A stretch of DNA of 64,000 nucleotides from positions 98,514,855 to 98,578,854 of the forward strand of contig CM043943.1 in NCBI GenBank assembly GCA_014529385.2, written 5' to 3'. This document shows, piece by piece, positions 1-10,648 of the stretch. The position numbers were made by a program, and so were the translations under genes. The notes beneath the pieces are model-generated. The model worked only from the letters and a program-made list of their open reading frames with translations. It had not been told where the DNA came from and did no database searches. Positions within the stretch are counted from its first letter, which is position 1. Each line of letters starts with the position of its first letter. The stretch comes from Adiantum capillus-veneris. Its lineage: Eukaryota > Streptophyta > Polypodiopsida > Polypodiales > Pteridaceae.

Positions 1-800
1 AGATGATTGGACCTCACCAAACCTAGCCAATTACATGCTTTAGTCATATCAAGCAACAAGGGTAGCATTTGGACATGTGTCCTCCTTACCCCTTTAGGAG
101 AGAGGACTTGAATACTGCTTGGATAATTATTTAGTTGAACTAAATTTTCATTGAACCTTTTTAAGGTCTATCGAATAGGATCCAAGAACACCATGATGGC
201 AACATGGGTAGGGGATTGACATGTGTCATTGTTGCCTCCTAAGTCTTGGCTTGCCTTGAGAGTGTGTGTGTGTGAGTGTGTTCTCTCTCATCCCCTAGCT
301 TCAAGGCTCACCCCCTCTTATGTAGGGATCCCATTGACCGTTTAAACACCTTAGCCCCACATGACAAGCATCTCAAGCTTGGGCAAGGTTCCCACCTCAA
401 GGTCAGCCCCAGCTTGTTTAAGGTCCTAGGTCTAGGGACTTTTAACACTAACCTTTGGAGGTCTTTAATGAAGCTAAGCTACCTTCATGTGCAAAATCAA
501 AGTTGTCAATATTCATTCTACTCTCTTTATTAATGTCAGCCATGCTAATTAAACTTATGTATATTCTATTTTGTGCTTTGGCAACTTAAAAATTTAGTTG
601 CTGCCTTTCTTTAGTTTTGAAAATTAGCTCTCAAGCAACCATACCCGTGGTTTAGAGACCGTTGATCGCAAAGAGTAGTGGAGAGAGTCTAACATTGCTC
701 GGTTGATGATGGTTCTTGTTGAGCTTGCTAGTAGCTCAATAATGGTTAAGCCGAAGGCAGGCCCTGAAAGACTCCATTATTAGGTCTACAGTTCCCAACA
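1..800 (-). mobile_element. copia-like LTR (3' LTR, partial, runs off window)
   Basis: Bases 1 to about 480 are a direct repeat of 1,697 to about 2,166. Both copies share long stretches, including the run around the words CAAGCAACAAGGGTAGCATT and the tract describing ACTTTTAACACTAACC. A minus-strand initiator-Met primer site lies at 935-947, so the higher copy is the 5' LTR and this one is the 3' LTR. The upper boundary is unclear: about 800, after CCCAACA, or up to 841 next to the polypurine tract. The two copies differ by several percent, so this is an old fossil. Confidence 0.55.
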
Positions 801-948
801 GTGTACCTCAAACTAAGTCCTTTTCAACCAAGTTAATAGATCCCCCTCCCACTTACACTCTTGCAATGAACAGGTCCAATCTTTCATCGACAACTTAAGG
901 AACTCTCTTCTTAAGCAACAAAAGAGAAACCAATAGCTCTGATACCAA
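801..948 (-). other. minimal internal region: primer-binding site and polypurine tract
   Basis: Read on the minus strand, TGGTATCAGAGCT at 947-935 is the primer site complementary to plant initiator tRNA-Met, directly after an LTR ending ...TTACA (949 on the plus strand). A purine run (reverse complement of CCCCCTCCCACTTA, 842-855) is the expected polypurine tract. They are only about 80 bp apart. No coding domain fits between them, so the element is of the TRIM/LARD-like non-autonomous kind, or it has lost its interior. Confidence 0.55.
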
Positions 949-2190
949 TGTAACGGAATTAGACTAATAACATAGAGTAGCAGAATTAAGATAACTGTAG
1001 TGAGCATTTTTTTAATGGGAACTCTTAAAGACCATAAATAGAATACTTGATTAGAGATAGCAAAATAACCGTAATACCTAGTTAATTTGGCATGAACAAT
1101 ACTTGTAAAAGAGAGAGAATTAGAGAAGTTGACAAAATTTGAGGACCGGATTTATGTGGAGCCGGTCCCCCGATTTGTATTATTATAGATTCCCCCATAG
1201 AGAGAGACTTGGTACAATACAAGCTTGTGTTCCTTGAGACCTCGTTGGTGCAATGAAGATGGTAGACTTGATACATCAAAATTATGCCCTTAACTAACTT
1301 GAAAAAGCATTAGCAAGTTCCTAGCCTCAATTCCAAGACCTCAAACACCATCAAAGGTGGAGAGAGCTGGCAGGAAAGAGGAAGAAGAAGTAACATACTA
1401 AAAGAAAATAGTTTCCTTGCTTGTCATTACTCTTATAGCTTAGCATAGCATAGTAGCATAGTAATGGAGATGAAGAGGATGGCAAGCTTTTGCTTTGAGG
1501 CATGGCTCTCGGTTGGATTTGCATTCTATAGCCAAGAGTTGTTGGTGTAGGCTCTCAACTTCTCAAGCTTGGGGAAGGAGATGAAGCTCTTGCTCTTCAC
1601 ACAAGGAGAGAATGTGTGTGCGTGTGTGGGAGAGAGTGAGCAAAAGGGAGAGCCCTCTCTTGCCTTGGTCGACCCCCCTTCCTAGCTCAAGCTCTCACAA
1701 GATTGTACCTCACCAAAGGTAGCCAATCACATAATTTAGTCATATCAAGCAACAAGGGTAGCATTTGGACAAGTGTCCTCGTTACCCCTTTACAAGAGAG
1801 CACTTGAATATTGATTGGATAATTAATTAATTGAACTAAATTTTCATTGGATCTCTTTAAGGTCTCTCCAATAGGATCCAAGAATGCCATGAGGGCAACA
1901 TGGGTAGGGGCTTGACATGTGTCATTGTTGCCTCCTAAGTCTTGGCTTGCCTTGAGAGTGGGTATGAGTGTGTTCTCTCTCATCCCCTAGCTTCAAGGCT
2001 CTTATGTAGGGATCCCATTGACTCTAAGCACCTCAAGCACCTTCATCAGCAAGCACGACAAGCACCTCAAGCAAGGATGCCACCTCAAGGTCAGTCCCAA
2101 CTTGCCTAAGGTCCTAGGTCTAAGGACTTTTAACACTAACCTTTGGAACTCTTTAATGAAGCTAACCCTAAGGTCTTTTAAGCTCCATTA
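949..2190 (-). mobile_element. copia-like LTR (5' LTR, truncated distally)
   Basis: It starts TGTAACGG next to the primer site, so the minus-strand end is the canonical CA. The segment 1,697-2,166 repeats 1-480. Homology stops near 2,170-2,190, where the partner LTR continues with different sequence, so one of them has been cut. There are short purine/pyrimidine and GT-rich patches. Broken, with at least one large break. Confidence 0.5.
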
Positions 2191-2357
2191 TCTAGCCATT
2201 TCTCTTTGATAGACCATCTCCCTTTGGTCTCGTGCTGAAATAGATCTAAAAGCACGTGTATATATTCTAACTCTTGTTCCCATTTGTTTCTCCACATTAA
2301 ATGATCAGCTCAATATGAGAAAATCATTTGGGTTAGTTAGATATCATATTTTATGTC

Positions 2358-2651
2358 ATGAAACATGGGCATTGCTTTGTTTGGCAATTGCTCGCACAAT
2401 ACACAAAGGAGCATGAAATTGTCGTCCAATATGGAAGAGGTTGTGGGATGCGGCCTTTGTTGGGGAGCCGGATGGGTCATATGGTTACAATATTTGAGAG
2501 CAATGAGAAATTCGCCACCAAATTGTGCAATGTTTTGGATATGCAAACCCTTCGGCTTAGAGAGATGCAAGAACGTGGAAAGAGGCATGCTGATGAGGTG
2601 GATCCTACGACCGGGGAAGTATCTTTGGTGGGGCAGATGCCTTACGTTTAA
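2358..2651 (+). CDS. unrecognised 97-codon ORF
   Basis: This open frame runs from an ATG to a TAA just after MPYV. The middle reads as a plausible soluble protein (VTIFESNEKFATKLCNVL, then a charged helix LRLREMQERGKRHADEVD). I do not recognise a family. It directly follows the truncated LTR, so it may be a remnant of an exon or of a transposon ORF. An overlapping frame of the same length (2,365-2,658) looks less protein-like. No promoter or splice context is visible. Confidence 0.2.
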   Translation: MKHGHCFVWQLLAQYTKEHEIVVQYGRGCGMRPLLGSRMGHMVTIFESNEKFATKLCNVLDMQTLRLREMQERGKRHADEVDPTTGEVSLVGQMPYV

Positions 2652-2699
2652 GATTTAGATCCATCAGCCCATGGCTGAGAGTAGTTATTTTAAGTTGCG

Positions 2700-2923
2700 C
2701 CTCGCATTATTCAAACAATAAACTTTTTTGTAAATCATTAAACTATCGCTTTTTATATACAATTCAATAGAGATATGTTTATTGTCAAGTGGTATGCTCT
2801 TGTAATCATATGGATTTATCTTGTTATTGCGACCCTTTTTGTGAATTGTGTGTGAGAAAAAGATGAAGAGTTTTTATGTGTGGCACCTTTGGAGAGTTGC
2901 CTACTATTATGTTTATATGGATG

Positions 2924-2966
<43 letters not shown>

Positions 2967-3626
2967 GATGGAGAGAGAGAGAGAGAGAGATGGGATGGAC
3001 AAAGGATAGAGGGAGAGAGGGTGAGAAAGAGATAGAGACGTTTTCAAAGGGAGGGAGATAGAGAGAGAAAATCTAACGAGACAGAGATAGAGAGAAATTT
3101 GGAGAGAGGAGTCAGATAAAGAGAGTGATGCATGCAACTCCTGATTATATGGAGTGAGCTTTTTTAAGACGACTAAAGATTGTAGGGCAAGCTTGTTGGA
3201 GAGAGCTTTTCCAAGAAATTTACCATCAAAATCAATTTTTAAAAAGAGTTTCCTCCAAAGCTTGCTCCATACCCCAACTCCTCCTTACGCCTTGTGTACA
3301 TTCTCGATGTGGGAGATGTCCTTTAGTTAATTAAACATGTTAGAATCCAGGGAACATACCATCTTTACAACACATTCCTAATGCGATATCAAGTGCTCAC
3401 ATCAAATTGCAATGGCATCTCCTTAGCCTAGATATCTCTAATAGCTAGTTCTGCATGGCAAAAAGTTAACGTAGATAACTTTCATCTAGCTTGTCTACAT
3501 CCTCCAATAGCATTAGAGATTGTAACTAATATCTAGCCCATACTAGGCCTATAGAAAGGCACTCACACAATCCTTGTAGGAGTTAGTTGATTGAGGGTAC
3601 CACATTTGCCTCTAGACAAAGCTATT

Positions 3627-3630
<4 letters not shown>
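2700..3630. other. gene-free, AT-rich plus purine-rich stretch
   Basis: Apart from the GA microsatellite and its degenerate continuation, I see no domain, RNA gene or terminal repeat here. Confidence 0.5.
2928..2990. repeat. (GA)n microsatellite, interrupted
   Basis: Two GA tracts are separated by TGGGATGG. A degenerate purine-rich (GA) zone continues to about 3,125. Open frames across it encode only Arg-Glu or Ser-Leu repeats and are not genes. Confidence 0.95.

Positions 3631-3631
<1 letters not shown>

Positions 3632-3719
<88 letters not shown>
3632..3719. repeat. compound (CT)n(CA)n microsatellite
   Basis: About 32 CT units are followed directly by about 11 CA units. The same CT-then-CA order recurs at 9,942, 11,397 and 13,592. 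Confidence 0.95.
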
Positions 3720-4595
3720 TGATCGTCTTAATCTCTTGCTACTAGGCAAGAAACTTCTATGACAAAACCCGTGCAAATGCGAGATCTCAAAAAGTTTGAA
3801 CACATTTCCATAACAACCATCCTCACATTGTGGATTACCACAACATCATGAGCTAGATGCGGTTCGGGGGGCAGCGGACTAGAGTCTGATGTGGAAGGTA
3901 GCACTCCCTTTCCCCCAATCACACCTGGTTGGAAATATCCCTAGCAATTGCTTACGATGTTGAGCACTATAGCGCCTTTCTGACATAAAAACTTGTTGTG
4001 TATACATACTGCATGTATGAAGTCCTTAAGGAGCACATGTGTCTGAGACAAAATGAGATCCTAATAGAAAATCTGCAAAAGAAATTGGCCTAGCCTTTGA
4101 GCAGATTAGAGCCATGGTCATAAGGAAAAACTGCACTATTTGTATTGTACAAGCATTAAAGCCAAGCGAACACATAAGCTAATCTTGGCCACATGAGGTT
4201 GATCACGAGATTAGGAAAGCCTTTTTTGTACCCGCTGGTGGAGATGAAAGTGGCGAGCAATGGAGTTGAGGAGTTGTGTTGGGCTAGCTCTGCAATTTCA
4301 TACGTGCTTCTTTTGATTAATGGGACGCTTGCTGCTCATGTGCATGCAACGAACTAGTGCATGCGCATATCCCCCTGCCATGGAGCCCCACACTAATTTC
4401 AACACTAAATGGCACGGGGCATGTTCAAATGGGGTCAAGGGTGGAGGTGAAAATGGTGAGGCGCATGCATTGTAGGTCATGCGACCAAGCGGTCCGTGTT
4501 TACAAGATCGTGCCACACGAATTTACAAAATTGTTTTGAATTTACGAATCGACCCGCATTTACATATGTGGCATTGAAATGCCACATACTTCAAT
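3720..4595. other. no recognisable gene
   Basis: This is mixed-composition DNA with only short open frames. A 19-bp interrupted palindrome (GTGGCATT-GAA-ATGCCAC type) lies near 4,567-4,585. Nothing else is supported. Confidence 0.4.
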
Positions 4596-4597
4596 AG

Positions 4598-4665
4598 ATG
4601 CATACAGGCGTGGTGGTTAGAGCACATGCACCGCTTAGGGGAGATCGTTGGTCCAAAACTCAAGG
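4598..4665 (+). mobile_element. possible tRNA-derived SINE head
   Basis: GGTGGTTAGAGCACATGC resembles a D-arm/A box, and GGTCCAAAACTC about 25 bp later resembles a degenerate B box (GGTTCRANNCC). The spacing is shorter than ideal and no tail or target duplication was found. It may instead be a decayed tRNA-like sequence or chance. Confidence 0.3.
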
Positions 4666-4945
4666 TGCAGGACAACCCAAATTTACTTTTTCTCCCCGAA
4701 TTTACTCGTAACCTGAATTTACAAAAATGCATCCAAAGGCCAAATGACCCCACCGTCAATCCCATTTGAATTTGTCCATGACAGATAGCGTGCAACATCG
4801 CGCTCCCATTTGCTTCCTCCCTTGATGTACTCCACTTGCCCCCTTTGCCTTCGGCGTCGCGCCCATTTGCTCCCTCCTCTATTGAGCTCCATTTGCCTCC
4901 CCTTGGCCTTCGATGCCACATCTGTTTGCTACCTCCCTTGTTGTA

Positions 4946-5287
4946 CTATGCAATAATGACATGTATTGTTCTAGACCAGTCCTCTGAGCCTTGTTCGCCT
5001 CCAATCCTGTGGATTGTCACTCTGCTCTCTTGTATGATTTCACAAAATCTTACCACAGCCAGATCCCCCTCAAACACGCGGCGGTTCCTTGCTTGCCAAA
5101 TATGGTGAAAGAAGTAGTACCTGATTATTTGAGTGCAGACAAGAAGAGGAGGACTTCCCAACCTGTTACTACCAAAGAACATATCGATCTTGAAGAACTT
5201 AATTTGCCATGTCCTTTGAATCCACTTGCATATTTTCCCAGCCATGCCACTGATTGCCTGGCCTGACTTCTTACTAGAAGAGTCCAT
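4946..5287 (-). mobile_element. LINE ORF2 C-terminal fragment (zf-RVT region)
   Basis: The minus-strand frame contains HHIWQARNRRVFEGD, the W-x-x-x-A-R-N/C-x-R-I/V-F signature found after the zinc-binding module at the C-terminus of plant LINE ORF2. The downstream helix RFCEIIQESRVTIHRI fits. Compare WFIWRARCFRIFEAH in LINE A (18,062-18,356). No endonuclease or RT accompanies it, so it is an isolated 3' fragment, as expected for 5'-truncated LINE copies. Confidence 0.6.
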
Positions 5288-5289
5288 GG

Positions 5290-7198
5290 AGAATTATGAT
5301 TATTGTGGGCACAACAAAATTATTATATATGTCACTTTGGGAGGAAGGGGAGGTTGGCTTGGGAATTTTTTGAGCCTAAATTCCTCAATAATCGCCTTGT
5401 CGCCTCGATAGATGGCACATTTTCCGATTGTTCGTGCTTTTTGAACCTAGTTGAGTTTTTGATTCTTGACTTTGAGTTGGGAGGGGGTCAAGGCATCACT
5501 TATCCATACTTCGGCCCCCTTGAGAAGTCATGCTTGTTGTAGAAGCGTTATATGCGCCTCTTTAGTTTTGAAGACGAAGATGGTGCGATTATCGTGGTGT
5601 CGTTGGTAGGGTGTATTCATTGTGTTTGATGAGGTTGGTAGACCAAACTCGAGCCATGTTTGCTTGCTTGATGAGTAGGCAGAACTCGAGCCTCTACCTC
5701 CCCGTGGGAAGCAGCTCCTATTTCTAGGGTCGAAGGGACTGCCTACGTAGTGCTATAACTGTGTGAACAATTTCTTATTTGCTTGTTAGTGACTGGGTGA
5801 GCCGAGGTCTGCAGGCTTGATGAGGCAGGGCCGTCGAGGCCAAGGTGTAGAAGAGGCAGCTTGCCCACTCATGAAGGGTATGACCTAGGAGAAGGGGGCA
5901 GAGCTATGGGTGTTAAGGGCTCTCCCGCAGGGTTGCACCTCACCGCAAGGAGGCCGACTAGAGATGAAGCTTTGCATCTTTTTGCCTTCTGATCGTCTTG
6001 CTTATCTTCCATGCCCTCCCTTTCCCTCTTCCTCTTCAAGCCTACTATGAATTCCTTAATAAACTCGTGCTCCAAAATCGTAGGCACATACCATACTACC
6101 TACTTGTTTGTGAAGATAGTATGGAATCTGAAGAATTTGGTTTCATTCAATATCATACACTATTTGATTGATAAGGTATTACAAGTAATTTAATTAATTT
6201 CTTGACCTTAGTAATAATCTGAAGAATTTTGTTTGATTCAACATCATAGAGTTTTCAAGGCACAGCAAGCAGTGCCACCGTCTGTATGTTAGTGAATGCC
6301 TGGTTTATTATCTTCTCTACATACCTTTACAAATTGAAGCATTCCAAATCTTTGGCCTGCGAATTGCCTTAGGCCTCAGTCAGACACGAGTACGGTACAT
6401 GGTCAAAAGATGAACGCTTGTGCTCGCAGCTCGTGTGTGCTTTGTTCTTCATGTCCGTCGTTGAGTGAAGATGATCAAAGGGTCTATGCCGGATGAGAAC
6501 CTGTTGCCATGGACGCTAGCAACAGCCAGTAAGTTTTTGCCAACTCAATTGCACACACGTTCGGGCGGACGTGTGATAGGGGCCTTAATAGACCCCTTGG
6601 AACCACACCCACTCGCTCATCAACTAGGGTAGAATTGTGAGGAGTTCATAATATGTTCTTAGCATAAGAGACAATGAATGGTCATGTATGAACATTTCAT
6701 AACCAAAGAAATTTAACATTCTATGCAAAATGTCAACAAAGTCTTCCTACATCAATAAATTGATCCTTGCTTTGCTGGTCTTGAAATGTCACATGTTAGC
6801 CAACCACATTACAATAGTCCTCACATAGTTATGTTTCCTGATGTATAGCCTAATCCAATGACAAAGATGATTTATCATGCAAGCATCAAATGTTGCTCTC
6901 TGTCATGACCAAACAAATATGCAAGTACTGGAAATCTTTGTGCCATTCCAAATCTTCATACGTGGTTATAGTTGTAATGGGTTGCTATGTTTGTATATAA
7001 GTGACACAAAAAAGACTAATGATTCTGTATTAATAGGCAATTTATAGATTTTGACCATTCATAACATCTCCCAAACTTGGTGTTACCTCAGACATTGGAT
7101 CCTCTTTGCCCTCATCGCATCCACTAGTTGCCTTGCCTATGCTCAATCTCCTCTCCTATTGGGTACCCACCACTTAGAAACAACATTGTATATCACGT
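5290..7198. other. no recognisable gene
   Basis: The longest frames (for example 5,869-6,087 minus, Lys/Arg/Glu-rich) match no family I know and have no supporting context. I see no LTR ends or tRNA genes. Confidence 0.4.
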
Positions 7199-7447
7199 GG
7201 GAACATAAATAAAGATTATTTTTTTTCGACACATCAAAGGGCCCATAGGGGGAGGTGCTTATCCTTTCCAAATATTAGCCATGTGACATGGTCGGGTAGC
7301 AACCAACTAGGAACCTCCTCCTCAGGTGACCTACCCTAGGTCCCTCTAAAGTGTGACCCAATGGGGGATTTGAACCCACAACCCGTAGGTTGAGAGGCCA
7401 AAGCCTTACCCTTAGACCAACTCTTTGGGGACGGGAACATAAAGATT
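7199..7447 (-). mobile_element. tRNA-derived SINE with target-site duplication
   Basis: The body is 7,218-7,432. On the minus strand an A-box-like TTGGTCTAAGGGTAAGGC (7,420-7,403) is followed by a perfect B box GGGTTCAAATCCCC (7,377-7,364). The 3' end is A-rich after GATGTGTCG, seen as a T run at about 7,218-7,226. Flanks GGGAACATAAATAAAGATT (7,199-7,217) and GGGAACATAAAGATT (7,433-7,447) form a 15-19-bp target duplication, differing by a 4-base indel. Length (about 215 bp), boxes and the CAAATCCCC block resemble the plant Au-type SINE. It looks whole and fairly young. Confidence 0.8.
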
Positions 7448-8174
7448 TTAAACGACCCTATGCAAGTTTTTTTTTTTGCTAAACCTACCCTTTTTATGTG
7501 TAAGTTTGAAACCCCTTCACATCTTTATTTGAAAAAGATCCCAACCTAAATAAGAAAGGTTATGGCTATAATTATACATCATAGTAAAAATTTGTCAACA
7601 TGCTAAATTCAAATACTAGAATTAAGTTTGGCACTTCCGTTCCTGAACCGTTTGAATGTTTTTGGTCTTTTTTTTCTTTTGGGCCAAAAATCCACCCTTA
7701 AACTTTTCTTAATGAGGTCTAGAGTGCTACATAATTACCTTTCGTAGTTTTCAAGAGTTTCTTATGCTTTTAAGGAATAAGTAATGCTTGTATTTACAGT
7801 TAATCCTATTATGGAAACATAATTTTTAAATAAAATTTCCACTTTGGTGAAGTTTTAGTAACTTTGATGCAATCTTAAGTTAATTTTGATTTTGCACACG
7901 TATTCCATATCATATAATCACCACCTCAAATGCGCTATAAGATGGACACTAGACAATGGGATGGTGCTCACAATTCCCTACTCTCTTTAGTCGATCAAGT
8001 GCAAGGGATCAACTTGGTATGCTCAATGTATTGAACAACCAAGATATCCTTGTTCAATGCTAGATGCCTCAAAGCATCACATACAAACCGTCAAGCATGA
8101 GTGAGAGGTCCACGAGAAGTGCCAAGCTAAAGGAGGTGGGTGGTAGGGGAGAAGGGAGGGATGTTGATGGCAAG

Positions 8175-8208
<34 letters not shown>

Positions 8209-8340
8209 GGGCATGTAGTCTTACAACAAATGGTGTGCAGGATATCCTCTCTTGTCTAATCTTAGCTTATGTGGCACATAGTCATATGAGTATAATGAGG
8301 TGTAGATGGTCTCTAATGAAGTGTACTAGATGAAAAATGA
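7448..8340. other. AT-rich, gene-free stretch with a GA microsatellite
   Basis: Only the (GA)14 tract at about 8,178-8,205 and short open frames are present. Nothing was recognised. Confidence 0.5.
8178..8205. repeat. (GA)n microsatellite
   Basis: About 14 uninterrupted GA units. Confidence 0.95.
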
Positions 8341-8401
8341 GCTCCATAGCTTCATCAATCGACCCTTACAAAGGGGGGTTCAATTGATGTAGCTATGGAG
8401 C
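8341..8401. repeat. inverted repeat (short hairpin)
   Basis: GCTCCATAGCTTCATCAAT (8,341-8,359) is nearly complementary to ATTGATGTAGCTATGGAGC (about 8,383-8,401), around a 23-base loop. It abuts the larger hairpin at 8,402. Confidence 0.85.
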
Positions 8402-8526
8402 GCAAATGTGTAATTAAGTAAAAGCTAATACAAGGGTGCAGTACGTGTCTCTAGAGCCAGAATGCTCCATAGCTCTAGATACACGTATTGCACCCTTGTA
8501 TTAGCTTTTACTTAATTACACATTTG
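8402..8526. repeat. long inverted repeat (55-bp arms)
   Basis: Left arm 8,402-8,456 and right arm 8,472-8,526 are complementary with about two mismatches. The loop of about 15 bases contains GCTCCATAG, which is also the outer end of the neighbouring hairpin. The arms are too long and exact for chance. The tandem hairpins lie about 90 bp upstream of a copia-type primer site, so they may sit inside an LTR. Confidence 0.9.
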
Positions 8527-8629
8527 CTCATTTGAATAATCAATCTTTGTGTCTCTTTGTTCCTCTCTTGTGTAATAAGTCCAAAAATTTTAAACTAACC
8601 ACCCTAGATTAACAATTGGTATCAGAGCC
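8527..8629 (+). mobile_element. copia-type LTR end and primer-binding site
   Basis: TTAACA (ending 8,613) is followed by ATTGGTATCAGAGCC, the site complementary to initiator tRNA-Met (TGGTATCAGAGCC, 8,617-8,629). The upstream 5' LTR start could not be fixed. No gag or pol is recognisable downstream, so this is a decayed fossil. Confidence 0.55.
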
Positions 8630-9959
8630 TTTATTAGACTAGCATTTCCTAGTGCAAAAGTAAGCCATTTAATCGTAACAAAGGAAGGAAAAACGGCTCT
8701 ACAAGAATTACTCTCAAGCCGAAGCAATAGATGCATGAAAGGAGACTAAAATGATGTTGCTCTCAAGTTTTTCACAAAATTGAACCAAATTTTTTTGAAT
8801 TTACCTACAAGGACCAAATCACAAAAATGCAATTAATACGAGTATGCAAAAGTAGTTCATTAAAGTACCCAAACCATGAAGTCTATGCTAAATCACAAAC
8901 TTGGAAAGTGGTCTTCAACCATTGCAAAATTTTGCTACTGTATAGAATCCTTTGACTGCCCAAGACATCGAATTATTTGGAGTATCAAGTCAGAAAGAAC
9001 TAGCCTGAGCTATAGAACATACTCATGAGAGGTCTACTATGCACACCATGGTTAAGGATATATGATGAAGGATTTGACTGAGAAAGAAATGGAGCATCAC
9101 AAGAGGCTTATGGCATAGTTGGAGAAAGCATAAAAAATGGCACTAGGCTTATATCAAAAAAAGCTTGGACAACTAAGGGCTCTTTATTGCTTTGGCCAAG
9201 TTTGCTTTGGTTTATGCCTATACCAATTTGCCATTGCCAAGAGGTTTCAGTACATGCACAAATACTCGGAGGGAATGAATGTTGAAGAAACAAAGTGGCA
9301 TGCATCTTCGGTCTGAATGGTGGTGGTTACTACAAGAGACACCAAAGTATCAAGAACAAAGTTTGCATATATGTGACAACCTTTTACCTTGTTTTTTCCT
9401 TACTTCTGAAAGAATGAAAACAAATGAGAAGAGAGGAAAAAAGAAGGTAAAAGGTTGCTTTTCATTGTCAACTATGACTATTCATATTCTTTAATGACCT
9501 CACATTAAAATCCACAAGACTGACTATCCATAACTCAGAATATCATTCCACTTTTCAAGCCCTCTCCACTCCATTTTCTACTTAAATCTATCCACCAAGG
9601 TTTCATGGTTTCATGCAGTCCCAAGTACAGATTTCAAAAGTAACCTCCAAATTCTATATTTAATAATGTGCATCTGCAAAAAAGTAGAGGAATTTAATGT
9701 GAAAAGTTTATAGGTCAACTTATCTCTACAATGTGCTGCATTGACAAAGAGAATATTCAAGATATATTTTATTCGGCACAACATACTTTTGACACAACCA
9801 AAAAAAGCTTGTAAGACTACTTTCTTTGTTGGCACAGCCTTTCGAGAGAAAGGGAGCGTTATGCGGACGTGTTTTGAGCCCTCCTAAAAAGTGCATGCTT
9901 TTCTCAAACCATGCCATTAAGTGGAAAGAGATAGTAAGAGGCCTCTCTCTCTCTCTCTC

Positions 9960-9999
<40 letters not shown>

Positions 10000-10140
10000 A
10001 AGGCAGTGCCATAGTCTGAAGAGGCAGACAGCTTGTTGGATTTGCAAGTCAGTCTGACATAGTTCTTTGTTTCCGTAACACATCTTCATTGAGGATGAGC
10101 CAGCTAGCTTTCCCCATTTTCCAGCAAAGAAAGTAGGCCT
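8630..10140. other. no recognisable gene
   Basis: This would be the leader or interior of the copia-type remnant, but short frames (for example 9,279-9,494) match nothing I know. It lies downstream of the PAT gene's polyadenylation signal. Confidence 0.35.
9942..9994. repeat. compound (CT)n(CA)n microsatellite
   Basis: CT 9,942-9,959, then CA 9,961-9,994. Confidence 0.95.
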
Positions 10141-10186
10141 TTGTTACAACAGAAAGAATTTTACACAACCAGATCCAATGAGGGGG

Positions 10187-10648
10187 AAAATTTTATTTTG
10201 CATAGTAACAAATTATAGTTGAGTCCCAGCATGGGACACCTCTCAATTCCACTCCTAGTATTCATCTTGAAGGTCAAGGTCCATCAATCTTATCCTGCAT
10301 TTTGCAGTCATGAAGTCATGCTTTTGCATCATCCATTTTCTTGATATTAGCAGCTCATTTGCCCTAACTTCATCATCAGAGCAGACTTGTTCATACGATT
10401 CAAGAACAACCCAAGAAGCTTGATTTTAGCCTTATAGCCATCATCAAACCCAAAACTCAGCCTGAGATATCAAATGAACCATCCACTCATGAAAACATAG
10501 GCTCGTCGCTTACTCTAGCACCTCCTCATTTTCCCTATCACACAGACCCTCCTTATGTGGTTCATCACCATTCTTGGGTTTCGGTCATCAGCTCACCCAA
10601 CCACCAATAAAACCATTCAAAGCCACAATAATGGACAACCATCAAAGA
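10187..10648 (-). promoter_or_regulatory. 3' UTR and polyadenylation signal of the PAT gene
   Basis: Downstream of the stop codon on the minus strand, about 450 bases without coding sense lead to AATAAA (10,197-10,192) in the context CAAAATAAAATTTTC. This is the first canonical signal after the stop. The exact cleavage site cannot be read. Confidence 0.5.

Noticed and set aside
4598-4665. Functional tRNA gene
   Set aside because: Only A- and B-box-like words are visible. A cloverleaf with paired acceptor arms could not be drawn.
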